Position numbers and translations under genes: made by a program | Part shown: in pieces, positions 24,637-36,459 of the stretch | Numbering within the stretch: the first letter of the stretch is position 1 | How the letters are laid out: the number at the start of each line of letters is the position of its first letter | From: Maratus speciosus | Taxonomy: Eukaryota > Arthropoda > Arachnida > Araneae > Salticidae | Assembly: GCA_963932465.1 (NCBI GenBank) | Contig: OZ010793.1 | Location: forward strand, 367,254,459-367,318,458 | Length of the DNA: 64,000 nucleotides | Reading direction: 5' to 3' | Notes under the pieces: model-generated | Seen by the model: the letters and a program-made list of their open reading frames with translations, nothing else | Told to the model about the DNA's origin: nothing | Database searches by the model: none

Positions 24637-24648
24637 CTTGCTTTCCAT
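24637..24648 (-). CDS. Coding exon 1 of cuticular protein gene (MESK)
   Basis: Four codons, ATG GAA AGC AAG (M-E-S-K), run directly into a consensus 5' splice site, GTATGT, at 24636-24631. The intron is phase 0, matching the phase-0 acceptor of exon 2 at 18174. Joining them gives MESK-AFLLSVLFLVSA, a normal secretory signal peptide: a short charged start, then a hydrophobic core. A tiny first exon carrying only the start codon and a few residues is common in arthropod cuticle protein genes. Upstream lie an unbroken GC-richer leader of about 80 bases and a TATA box. The intron would be about 6.46 kb. I rate this exon above the similar one at 22125-22114 because its promoter is clearer. No transcript evidence is available here. 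Confidence 0.75.
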
Positions 24649-24717
24649 GGCGATAATATATGTTGGTAGCTATCTAGTAGATCCTTGATGAAGAGGCTTC
24701 TTCACTCTGTAGAAGCC

Positions 24718-24762
24718 ACTGAGGATGTGATGTCCAGTGAAGACCAGCAAGTCCCTTATATA
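24718..24762 (-). promoter_or_regulatory. Core promoter of cuticular protein gene: TATA box and initiator candidates
   Basis: On the minus strand TATATAAG lies at 24762-24755, about 110 bases before the ATG of exon 1. TCACAT (A at 24728, 34 bases from the first T of the TATA box) and TCAGT (A at 24720, 42 bases) are initiator-like; the first has the more usual spacing. The leader from about 24728 to 24649 has no upstream ATG and is less AT-rich than its surroundings. TATA-driven core promoters are typical of highly expressed, stage-specific arthropod structural genes such as cuticle proteins. Confidence 0.65.
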
Positions 24763-26518
24763 CCCAAAGAGCGAAAAGGTGTCATCCCTCTCCAGATCTG
24801 ACCCTATCACACTTTCCCCCTCCCCTTTCCCCCCTTTGTCCTTTTGTGTGTAAACTGAATGCCCCAAGACACGTTCGAGAAATCAGGGCAAGTGGAGAGA
24901 CCAGAAAGATGGACTTACCTCATCCGAGGGATGAGTTTTCGCTTTCTTTTGTTTCTTGTTTTTGTTCTTGTTTTCTGGACTTTCGGTTTCGGTGCTTTTG
25001 TTATTGCGCGTAGAAAGTGGAAGTGATTAAGGATTGATTATATATATTTTTTTTTCGGCAGAAGAAAAATAGACAATTTTATGAAAGATTATTTTGATAC
25101 GCTTTACTGTTATTTTTGTTATTTGTTTTGACTGGTTTTTCAATGTGAAAATTTATGGAAGATATGTTATTATGAATGATCTCATAAATTTGAATGCAAT
25201 AAAGTGGATGGTATAATTATAATTGATAATAATGGGCTTAAATTCATTACAGACATACTTTATCTTTAATAGTATTTATTTCGATATTGAAAATGGCCCG
25301 CATGATTAATTTTAAATTTATTTCAGGAAAAGAAATCCAACATTTAATAAAATTGCATATACAACGGATTTTTACAATTTAATTCTTTTATCAGTTTTAT
25401 GTTACTTAAGGACGCTAGCATTTATACATGGGAAACTATTTCATGCGGCTTGCTTATCTGTTCAAATGAAATTTTACGGGAAGACAAATTATAAAATATT
25501 TTTTAATATGGCGCTTATGGATTAATAACATAACTGATTTTCTCTCTTTCTCTCGCCTTCAACTTCTTATATTTAATAGAAATACATGTAGATATTTTTT
25601 ATGTGTCCAATAACGTAAGAATCTAAAACTATGAAAAGAAAATTAGTTAAAAAATTCATACTAATAATAGTTAAATTCTAAAAGTATCAAATTTTAAATT
25701 TTGCTTTTCTGAATTATGAGTTTCGGGGCATTTATTGTTGATCGTATTTATTGTTGAAGTGATTAGGAATTCTACGGGAGAAGAGAAATAACCGATGCAT
25801 TTATTGTTGATCGTAGAGAGTGGAAGTGATTAGGAATTCTACGTGAGAACAGAAATAATCGATTTTGTAAAAGATTAATTTGCTACACTAATTTAAACTT
25901 TTATTTTTTATTTTTTTAGGCATTTGGTTTGTCGTTTCGTCTAATTTTTCAGTGTGGAAATTTATCAGAGATATATTATTATAAATGATTTTATATATTT
26001 AAATATAATAAAGTGCAATTTGCTTAAATTTACTATATATAGTTTAATACTGAATACTTATTTTCATTTTAATTTTAAAAATGATGTGCATGGTTGTGGT
26101 TGTATTTCAGTACGTTTTGTTCTACAGATTAAAAAAAAAAAATCCACATTTAATAAAATCCATTATATGATGGTTTTTGCAGTTTGAATCTTTGATATTT
26201 CAAAAGTTATTTGAGAAAAGTAATATTTATCCACGTGAAACTATATTATGCAGCTTGCTTGTCTGTTTAAAAGAAATTTTACGACGGAGAAAATTATTCT
26301 TAATATTTTTTTTTCTGTTGTCCTTTCCTTTCTTTGACAACACTGATCGCTTATAATTTAATGCCATGATTTTTTTTCTTTCTTTTCCCTTTTCATTTCT
26401 CTTTTATTTTCAGTTTTCTCATGTTACTGTAAGTTTTTAATACATGTTGTAAGTTTTAAGATATATTAACGGCTGTATTATTAATTTTCAGAATGAAATG
26501 ACCAACATCAACAATATG

Positions 26519-27259
26519 CAGTTAAACTTGAAGTCTCATAGTTACACGTAAACACTTCGTTATGAAAAAAATTCATTAAATAGAAACCACCCCAAATTCA
26601 TGAAATTTGTATAATAAAATACACATGCATAAAATGGAAAATACACATGAAATAGGAATATTGGAAAATGTATTTTAATTCGGACAGTAAATCTTTTTAA
26701 TTCAATGTAGACATATGAAAAAAAATTAATTAGAATAATGTCTAAAAAAACCCATAATAAAGAGAAGTAGAAAACAAATAAAGTGCAGCGTACCTTTTCT
26801 CTTTTTTCTCAGTAATCCAAATCCTTAGCTTTAAAAAGTCTGTAATATTATTTTGTACAGGTTCTTTTAAAAAATACACTGTTCATAAAAATTTTCGCAC
26901 TTTTGTAAGTATCCTAACAATTCACCTGTAACATTTTCGTGAACCTGGAATCCCCTTCTTATTGTACCGAAAGCTTTTAGTATTTCTCCTTTTGAATGGG
27001 CATTATTAAATAAATAAATAATTTCATTTTCATAGAATACGCTGAAATAAATTCATCCATCCATCGCAACAGCAACATCTCTGTTTAAATGTTGTACACG
27101 CACGAAAGTGGAATAAACTTCGTTATATAGAATATATTTTTTGCAATATGGAGATTAATTTACATGTTAATGGCATTCAAAGTCAAAGTTCAGCAGAAAA
27201 TTTCGTTAAGTAGAAAACTTCGTTTAATAGAGACTTCGTTAAAGGGAAGTCCGACTGTA
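26519..27259. mobile_element. Probable pogo-type element remnant
   Basis: The right end reads, in inverse, CAGTCGGACTTCCCTTTAAC followed by CGAAG/CGTT words typical of Tigger-like ends. The left end, CAGTTAAACTTGAAG, is a weak match with CACTTCGTTATG behind it. Flanking TA is present at the right. No transposase seen. Confidence 0.45.
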
Positions 27260-30200
27260 TTAATGATTTTAAAACTTCTTGTATTTATATGAATTATACA
27301 TGAATATTTTGAATTTGTAATATGTTTGAAATTTTGTATATTTGAAATTTGTAAGAATACTCCAAAGTCTAAAACTCTCCAAATCTGAATCCTGCTTTTC
27401 TTAACTTTCGGTTTCGGTTCTTTTCTCGTTGTTACTAGAGACTAGAAATGATTATGGATTGATCATATTTTTGCAGGAGAAAAGAAATAAAAGATTTTAT
27501 GCAAGAATTTTTATTTTTATTCATTTATTTTTGAGGTACTTGATTTGTCTTTTTGACAAGTTTTTCAGTGAAAAAATTTACGGAAAATATATAAATATAA
27601 TGAGAGATATAAATGATTCCATAAATTGAAATATTTGAAAGTGGATGACGCAATTTGCTAAAACTTACTACAGATATAATTTAAAACTGATTAATTACAA
27701 TAATATTCAATGTTTAAAAAGACCTGAGTAGCTTGTTTCATACAACAGCAACAACAACAACAACAAGAAAAAAATGATATTTTTAATATGATTTAATAAA
27801 ATTCAACATTTAATAAAATTCATTCCACAACGATTTTTGCAATTTAAAATTGGACATTTTCCCCTTTTAAGTTATTTGGGCAGGTCACATTTACGGATGT
27901 GGATCTATTTTATGCGGCTAGTTTATCTATTCAAATGATATTTTATAAAGAGGGAAGTATTCAAATCATTTTTTCAATACGTCTCACTTATGGCTTTATA
28001 TCATTGTTGCTTTCTTTCTTCTCGGTCTTTCTCTCTACTTTAATTTCTATTTTACTTACATCATTTAAAATTTTTAATATTTATTGTAAGTTTTAAAATA
28101 TATTAATACAAGACTTTTTTATATGAATTTACACTTCCAACTTTGTGGAAAAAATGGCCAAAATAGATAAAATGTTAGTAATTTAAAATCGTTTTGTAGG
28201 CATGATTTTAGCGTTATAAGAAGTTGAGAAACAAAGACGGGCATAAGGAGTACAGAGCAAGAGGGGGGGGGGGGACGAGAGAAGAAAGGAAAAAAGTTGA
28301 TATCTCACACACAATGAGATGAGTAGGCAAGAAACGCATATATTATTCTAAATTTTACTTCTTAACATACTTAATCACAAAATGTGTATATCAAATTCAA
28401 GATATTGTACGTAAACAGAAATGACCAATTTCAATAATATCACTACTTTCAATATAACTTTTTGCATTATAATATCAGAATCGCGTAATATGCACGCAAA
28501 AATAATACCCAAAATCTTCCACAAGATGGAAAATTCTTATGTTGTTAATAATTTTAATGTTGTTAATAATTTTAATACCTTACTTTAAGGAAGCTCAAAG
28601 TAAGATACTAAAATAATTTTACTTAAAAATACAATGCCTGTTTTCAATTTTTAAAGTTGTTAATACTTAATTTTAATTAAGTATTAACCAAATTTAACTT
28701 AATCTTAATTAATGTTTGTACAGGCATTAAAAATATCCCTGCTGTATGGAGATATTTTTAAGGGCGTGCCTAAAAATATTTTGTATTATATATCAATATT
28801 TTGTATGTGGCTATTTGGACGAATGCACCTGATTATAAAAAAGATCAGAAGCTTAGTTTAATAAAAATTTCAGATGACGGAAATTTCTGTAATTTGTCGT
28901 CAGTTTTCTTCATTCAATAAAACCACGAATTGTGCTTTTAGGGGCTTTCCGTTTTGGTGCTTTTCTTAATGCTGGTAGATAGTGAGAGTGACATAAAAAT
29001 ATTTTTGTGCTAATTTGAAAAAATGCATTAGATTATAAAAAAGAACACCAGATTAGTTTAATCAAAATTTAAGATAATTAAAATTGCTCTAATCTGTCAC
29101 CAGTTTTCTTGATTTAAGGGGGTGGGGACACAAAAAGCTTCAAATTTTCAAAATAAATAAATAAATAAATAAATAAAAAATAAATAAAAAAATCTGTTAT
29201 TGTATTCAAAATTTCTCCGTTTTTTTTTCTACTTAAAATAACGTTAAAATCATGTTTTTATCTTAATTAGAACAGGAAATATTAATTTTTCGTTTTGGTT
29301 TGTTTTCAAAATCTAGCTTTCAAGCAATGGTTGACATGAATCGATTTCTTGTGAAAATGCGTTTTTCTTCATGATGGGTTTTTTCACCCTTTCTCATATT
29401 TAAATTGTTATAAGTCCAAAACCGTTAACGATAAATGTTTCAAACATGGAACATGTCTTTTTCAATTATTTTACTTTAATTTTGATTCAGCAAATTTGAA
29501 AAAAATATTTACTTTTGAAAATATGAGTTTTTTTTAAAGTTATATATTTAAAAAAATTTTTACTTTAAATATTTTTATTTTTTTTAAATTAATATTTTAA
29601 AAATTCTGATTCAAAATTAAAAATTATATATTTCTGTTTATTTAAATGGAGAAAAATGAAATTCAACAAATAATATTTTGAGTCATAACGATTTTAAATT
29701 ACCTCACTTTTTAAATAAATTTTAAATTTAAATTAAAAAAAAAATATGAGAAGTTTTATCATCTGTTTTTGTTTACAAATGATATGTTTAACCATCACAA
29801 AAAATTTAAATTTTTAACTCAATAAATAAAAATCATTTTAAAATTTGTCCCGGACCCCTTTAATAAAATTTTATGGGTTTTCGGTTTTGGTGGTTTTTTT
29901 GTTGCTCGTAGAGAGCGAGAGTGACATGGAGAATGCATAAAATTCTAAAAAAGAACACCAGGTTAGTTCACTTAAAATTTACGATGATTAAATATGCTGT
30001 GATCTGTCGCCAGTGCCAGTTTTCTTGATTTAATAAAACTATGAATTGTGATTTTCTGGGCTTTCGGGTTCGGTGCTTTTCTTGTTGCTCGTAGTGAGTA
30101 AAAGCGATGTTTTTTTGTTTTTTTTCTTTCCCGAGGGAAGAGAAATTAAGTCTGTTTTGTGAAAGATTTATTTGCTATGCTTGAATATATATATATATAT

Positions 30201-31011
30201 ATATATTATAGTTTAGGACTGTTTATACGTTTCTCATTTACAAGAATTTTACATTTATATGTCATTTCATTTTGGTTCTGATTCTTTTTTATTCCTTTTA
30301 ATGGGAAAGTAGATCGATTTACAGGCACACAATTTCATTTTACATTGTTTTTATTCAGACTGAAAAATGAAAAATAAATAATTTCTCCCTCTTTTTTCCC
30401 CCCGAATATAAATTAAAGGAAAATTTAACTTAGCAGCCCTGTTCAATTGTCAAAGTATAATTATTGGCTTTTTCAAAGAACTATTAAATGCAAATTCTAA
30501 AATTTCACGAATTCCTGAAGTGTCCTTTAGAAAAACAAAGAATTAGAAAAAGTGGTATCAGTAAAAAGGAGAATTAGTGATTTTGTATGTACCTCATATT
30601 TTATCATTTTGTCCAATTTAAAAGCATTATAATTTTTTTTTTTTTATAAGTAGTGTCTTACACCCCCTAAAAGAAGTTTAATGCAGTTTAATTTTTGGGA
30701 AAAAAAAAAATCAAAGCAATTTATGCCCTTAAAAAAAGTTTCTAAATGTCGTTTTTTAGCGGTTCATTGCTCTTTGAGTAATTGACGTGTAAACTGCTCT
30801 TTACTACATATTTGACTTGTCTTCCGTCTAGTGGAGGGATGGCAATTCTTTTTGCGTATATGCGGTGCCAGAAATTTCCGAATTGTGATTTATCAATATT
30901 CTAACGTATCCGAAACATACTAATTTAAAATATCTTAACGAACAATTAATGTTTATGGAATTTTTACCATAATATTTTTTCCCACTTATTCTAAATTTGA
31001 CCATCAACTTA

Positions 31012-31853
31012 CACTGGCCTCCAAAAGTTAAGATACAGGGACTGGATGCTTTCGATTGCACACGTTTTGTCAAATATCTACTAAAATTATTGGCGAATTG
31101 TTCTTGAACTTCTGGGATGTAAAGAACATGCTTGATTTCACATTTCTCGGTGAAGATTTAGTCGGGAGGACAATTAGGGGGCTAAAATTTAATAATAAAA
31201 TAATATTTGCGATCACTTATGCAACGGAAAATGCTGGGAATGGTTTGTCACTGTGTTAAATAACTATTTGGGTCCTGTTCAACGTATGAGGGCATTTGTG
31301 TGAGCATAGCACTCATATTCGTGAAAATGTTATTGTGTCTGTGAAAAATTCAAAAGTTTTTTGCTTATAACATACAGAATTTTCCACCAAATTTAACACA
31401 ACTTTCCGAAAACTTGCCAAAGAATAGTAGCAACAGTATACTGAAATTAAAACATGAATATATTGAATATTTGATGAGATAATGGCATTTTTATGAGATA
31501 ATTTTTAACTGCTCATGCGCGGAAGATTTCAAAATTTTTATTTCATAATTTGGTAGCCGGTATTTTGGGGTAACTTCTATAAAAAGTCCAGTCAAATATC
31601 GCGAAAATTCACAAAGATAGGGTCGATATAGTGAGTTGCTTCCTTTAATAAAATAGCTTTCCTTTAATTAAATTTATCATTAGCCCCCTAATTGTCCTCC
31701 CGACTAAATCTTCGCCAAGAAATATGGAATCAAACATGTTCTTTACATCCCAGAAGTTCAAGAACAATTCGCTAATAATTTTTATAGATATTCGACAAAA
31801 CGTATGCAATCGAAAGCATCCAGTCCCTGTACCTTAACTTTTGGAGGCCAGTG
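31012..31853. mobile_element. Tc1-type foldback element, 842 bp
   Basis: The ends CACTGGCCTCCAAAAGTTAA and TTAACTTTTGGAGGCCAGTG are inverted and flanked by TA on both sides. The arms are about 180 bases at high identity, meeting the interior at TTAGTCGGGAGGACAATTAG and its complement. The interior has no transposase. CACTGG ends with TA duplication fit the Tc1/mariner superfamily. Confidence 0.85.
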
Positions 31854-32799
31854 TATTTGTTTGCTGTATTTATTCAATAGCATAGTCATGTCACTTTGAT
31901 ATCTGTATTAATAATTTTTAAATGATATTTTTCTCTATTGTGAGCTTCCAATGCCAAATCTGGTTCATATTTTGCCATTTTGTTATTATATATGATTGTT
32001 AGGAGCGTCTGCATTGGGTACGTATTTATTTAAATTGTCTTTTAAAATTCATTTAAAAATAAATAAAACTTTTAAATTTGACATAGGAAAAAATAGGAAT
32101 TTTAAAACATACATGCTGAATTATTTTAGCTGTAATTTAAGCTACAGAGCACTTGCACTGAAATTTATAATCTGTTAAATCATCGCAAAATACACAATAT
32201 GAACTTTAAAAACTCATCGTTTTACTTAAAAGGCGACGAAAATGATAAAGTAGATGTTAGAAGTTTAAAATATACATTTTATTTAAAAATTTCTTAGTAC
32301 TTTCGGCCTGCATTTCCCGCAACCATCATAAGAGAATATTTTTTATAATTAATTGCTGTTCATTCATACAAATACGTCACTTCGTTTGAAATGGGAGAGT
32401 CAACAGTTATTGTGTTAAATCATTTTTGCATTTTAATATTCTATGCCTGTTAAACAAAGCCGCGTTTCTAAAAACAAACATAAAAACTGAATTTGCCCCA
32501 TAAAATGATTATTAACTTTTTTTTCGTATCAGAGATCATCTTTAACCATTGTTTACAAGTACCATGAACTCTCCATCCCTGTTCTATTGTTCCAATGTAA
32601 AGATTTACGGAAGACATCTTATTATAAATGCTATAAAAGTTTAAAATAATCAGATGGATTCTGCATTCGTGTAAATATTGTAAATAAATAAATAAGTAAA
32701 CATCAATTTTTAACAAACTTAATTATAATGTTTTTTTGCAACAGGAATTTTCAGATCCCTTCCCTCCCGGTTTAAAGGTAATTGTGGAGGGTAATAATA

Positions 32800-33669
32800 C
32801 ACTGGTGTGCAAAAATTAAGGAAAAGTCACAAAATGCTAATTTTCAAATACGCGAACACTCAAAAGGAAAAAATATAATTCGAGTAATTACTATCTCTAC
32901 AACACAGCTAGTCCATATAACATCTCATTCATGTCACACATGGTCACAAGTGTCACAGTCACTACGGTGAAGCAAAACAATAGGAAATTCCATACATCTC
33001 ATTATGAGTCTCAAATGATCCCTATATGTGACTCCACTGAGACGTCACTGTGACTGCTGCTTTGTGAAGAGTCACCATGTCACTTTACAATATAGTTACC
33101 TTGTGACTCTCATGTGACTGTCATTTGTAGACTCAATTTCAAAGCCATCGTGAACGCTGCATTGTGATAAGTTACCAAATAATGTCACATTAAAGTCACA
33201 CGATGACTTTCAGGTGACAGAGAGACTACGGTGAACTCAACATTGTGCTCTTTTGGGAAAAGTCTCCATGTGACTATAATATGATATTATTTGGTGACTT
33301 ATCATAATGCAAAATTCATGATGACTATGAAATTGAGTCTACAAATGATAGTAACATGAGAGTCACAATGTAACTACATTGTAAAGTCACATAGTGACAC
33401 GTCACAAAGGAGCAGTCACAGTGACGTCTCAGTGGAGTCGCATATAGTGATCATTTGAGACTCATAATGAGATGCATGGAATTTCCTATTTTTTTGCTTC
33501 ACCATAGTGACTGTGACACTTGTGACCATGTGTGACATGAATGAGATGTTATATGGACTAGCTGCGTTGTAGAGATAGTAATTACTCGAATTATTTTATT
33601 TGCTTTTGAGTGTTCGCGTATTTGAAAATTAGCATTTTGTGACTTTTCCTTAATTTTTGATAACCAGTG
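32800..33669. mobile_element. Whole-length palindromic Tc1-type element, copy 1 (870 bp)
   Basis: Flanked by TA on both sides, with ends CACTGGTGTGCAAAAATTAA and TTAATTTTTGATAACCAGTG. The two halves are inverse copies over almost the entire element, with little unpaired loop near 33235. The interior is filled with GTGAC and GTCAC words. Same family as 63121-63982. No coding capacity. Confidence 0.85.
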
Positions 33670-34165
33670 TATGTCTGCATATGAAACATTTTATGCAGCT
33701 TCCTTAACTATTCAACTTAAATTAGTACATATTTAATTGGTGTTCTCAAGGGGTCGTACTCAAGTGATGTTTTTAATTCGACTTAATTTATGTTTTGATA
33801 TAATGATTTATTCTTTTTCTCATTCTCTCTTATTTAAATTCATTATTTCTTTTATAGTCAATATACTTCTTCACGTATTGTTAAGTTTTAAAATTTATTA
33901 ACAGCAGACTTCTTTAGTGATATAAATTTATTTTCTTAATTTTGGAGATGAAAATGGCTAAAATGTGTAAAATACTACTAATTTTTAGACATTTAAGTTT
34001 ATTAAAAATACATATAAATATTTTGTATGTTTCTGCTCAGGAAAAATGCATCACATAAAAGAAGAGATTAATTGAAAAAAAAAAATTAAATGTAAATTGA
34101 TGTATAGTTTTCTTGATTTAAGCAAATCATGTATTTATTTATTTATTTCGTATAATGTTTTATTA

Positions 34166-35300
34166 CAGTCAAAATCGCTTATAACAAATCTGAAGAAAGA
34201 ATGGAATTTATCCGTTATTTATGGGCTTCGTTATAGCCGGTTTCCTTACAATATGTTGGGATTTGAAGGAAATTTAAAAAAAAATCGATTTATCCGATTA
34301 GATTTAACCGGGATTGTATTATATGGACTTTACTGTATTACATTCTGAGCAATTTGAATCAATTGACGAATTCTCCATAGCAATACATATGTCATAAGAT
34401 TTCGGATCTTTGTAAAGTGCCATGGTAATTCGAGAATCATTTGCCTTTATCCAATAAGTCTGATATTTTTCAACCAGGATTGTATTATATGGATTTTGCT
34501 GTATTACATTCTGAGCAATTTGAATTAATTGTCGAATTCTCTAGCAATATATATGTCGTAAGATTTCGGATCTTTGTAAAGTGTCATGGTAATTGGAGAA
34601 TCATTTGCCTTTTTCCAATAAGCCTGATATTTTTAAACCAGGATTGTATTATATGGATTTTGCTGTATTACATTCTGAGCAATTTGAATTAATTGACGAA
34701 TTCTTTAGCAATATATATGTCGTAAGATTTCGGATCTTTGTAAAGTGTCATGGTAATTGGAGAATCATTTGCCTTTTTCCAATAAGCCTGATATTTTTAA
34801 ACCAGGATTGTATTATATGGATTTTGCTGCATTACATTCTGAGCAATTTGAATTAATTGACGAATTCTCTAGCAATATATATGTCGTAAGATTTCGGATC
34901 TTTGTAAAGTGTCATGGTAATTGGAGAATCATTTGCCTTTTTCCAATAAGCCTGATATTTTTAAACCAGGATTGTATTATATGGATTTTGCTGTATTACA
35001 TTCTGAGCAATTTGAATCAATTGACGAATTCTCTATAGCAATATATATGCCATAAGATTTCGGATCTTTGTAAAGTGCCATGGTAATTGTAGAATCATTT
35101 GCCTTTATCCAATAAGCCTGACATTTTTCAACCAGGATTGTATTATATGGATTTTGCTGTATTACATTCTGAGCAATTTGAATTAATTGACGAATTCTCT
35201 AGCAATATATATGTCGTAAGATTTTGGATCTTTGTAAAGTGTCATGGTAATTGGAGAATCATTTGCCTTTTTCCAATAAGCCTGATATTTTTAAGGCTTA
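34166..35300. repeat. 164-166-bp satellite, about six units, inside a pogo-like element
   Basis: Unit starts (AGGATTGTATTATATGGA) fall at about 34310, 34476, 34640, 34804, 34968 and 35134, giving periods of 166, 164, 164, 164 and 166. The middle units are nearly identical and the outer ones diverged, as expected of unequal exchange. The frames of 83-103 residues across the array are by-products. At 34164-34190, TA then CAGTCAAAATCGCTTATAAC looks like a pogo/Tigger end, so the array may have grown inside such an element. Confidence 0.9.
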
Positions 35301-35530
35301 TTGCAAAGAGCCTATGCAGCTTCAGGCTAATTGAAAAATGGCCATTTGCTTCTCAATCAGCCGGATATGCTTTAAGCTTATTGCAAGGAGCATATACAAT
35401 TAGAAAATGACCATTGTTTATCATTGAGCCTGATTTTTTTCAGACTTACTGCAATTAGCGTATGCAGTTGTAGGCTAACTAGAAAATGACCATCTATTCG
35501 CCAAACAGACTAGTTTCACCAAGGCTTATC
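35290..35530. repeat. Degenerate repeat adjoining the satellite, inverted at 39230-39700
   Basis: GCTTATTGCAA, AGC-TATGCAG and AGAAAATGACCAT words recur about every 85-110 bases. The block CTGATATTTTTAAGGCTTAT/TGCAAAGAGCC reappears in inverse near 39565-39610. The two zones bracket about 4 kb. 35540-36400 in between has no further feature except a short poly-C run near 36098. Confidence 0.55.
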
Positions 35531-36459
35531 GCAATAAGTCCAAGATAGTGAAAGTTAATGCATAATTTTAGTATAAACTATTCGGATGTGCCAATTCCAA
35601 AACTTTCTTCTTTATCATAAATGTTAATATTTCAAAAAGTTGTTACACATGTTAATCCTTCTGTGTTATTATTTCAGTGTTTATATTATCTCAAGTTTTT
35701 GCTTCATTTTACTAATCAGACAAAAAACGAGTTAATCTCAATCATAATATTTAATGAAATCAATATTTTTCGTTATTCTGCGTACATCAGCTGTCTGAGA
35801 ATCGTTGGGTTATCTTGATGCCAATTGCCTGTCGCTGCAATGAGTCAAACGAAAAGGCGATAAGATCGCTCAGTGTCAACTCCCATGAATAGAGACTTAA
35901 AGAAAACCCACCGCAGAGACGGATACATGAAATATGAGAACATACCCCAAAGAAGACGAACCAAGACACCCAAGAAAAGTAAGATCACCGGGTAAGTAAA
36001 TTTTAACTATTTTATCAAAGTTAATTAAAGTAAACCATAAATAGGTAATCTGGTTAACTTAGGTCAATATAATGCACCCTGGGGAAAAGCCCAGCGCCCC
36101 CCCCCCCCAGAATAGTCTTAGTCTAATATTCATCTGCAGCAATTAACGCTTAATCTTAAATAGTAAACTATTTCTAATCCACTAGGTCAGATAAACAACG
36201 CCCGATTTCCCCTACTAAGCAATAGTTTCACCCTCATAGTAAGTAGCCAAAGTACTCATCAAATTAAGTTAATGTCTGTTAGTACTCTTAACCAATTACT
36301 AGTAATTTAGGTAATATCGCGACCTTTACACTTAGATAGTTCTGGCCTGGTGCATAGGATAATTATAATTTATTTCATAGTATTAAAACTAATCCTAAAG
36401 CTAAAAATGTAATAAACATGTCCAACTAACTCCCTTCCCTTTCAGTTTTTTTTAACTGC

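Larger units (their letters stand above)
24940..34130. repeat. Decayed array of related blocks upstream of the cuticle gene promoter
   Basis: Three block types recur in the same orientation. Block A (TTTCGGTTTCGGTGCTTTT, then TCGTAGAGAGTGGAAGTGAT) is near 24980, 25800, 27405, 28945, 29880 and 30055. Block B (GCGGCTTGCTTATCTGTTCA) is near 25446, 26250, 27915 and 33697. Block C (CAGTTTTCTTGATTTAA) is near 28900, 29100, 30015 and 34105. A is followed by B at about 0.5 kb in three units; the fourth is split by the foldback elements at 31012 and 32800. Units are strongly diverged. No open frame or promoter was recognised within the array. Confidence 0.65.

Noticed and set aside
24905..24925. ATGAG followed by GTAAGT upstream of the TATA box, as an extra first exon
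   Set aside because: Too few supporting signals; it would place the start upstream of the clear core promoter.
34310..35300. CRISPR array
   Set aside because: Long continuous tandem units with no spacers, in a eukaryotic genome.
34441..35410. Family of 83-103-residue proteins repeated in tandem
   Set aside because: They are translations of the 164-bp satellite with staggered stops, and carry no codon-level constraint that I can see.
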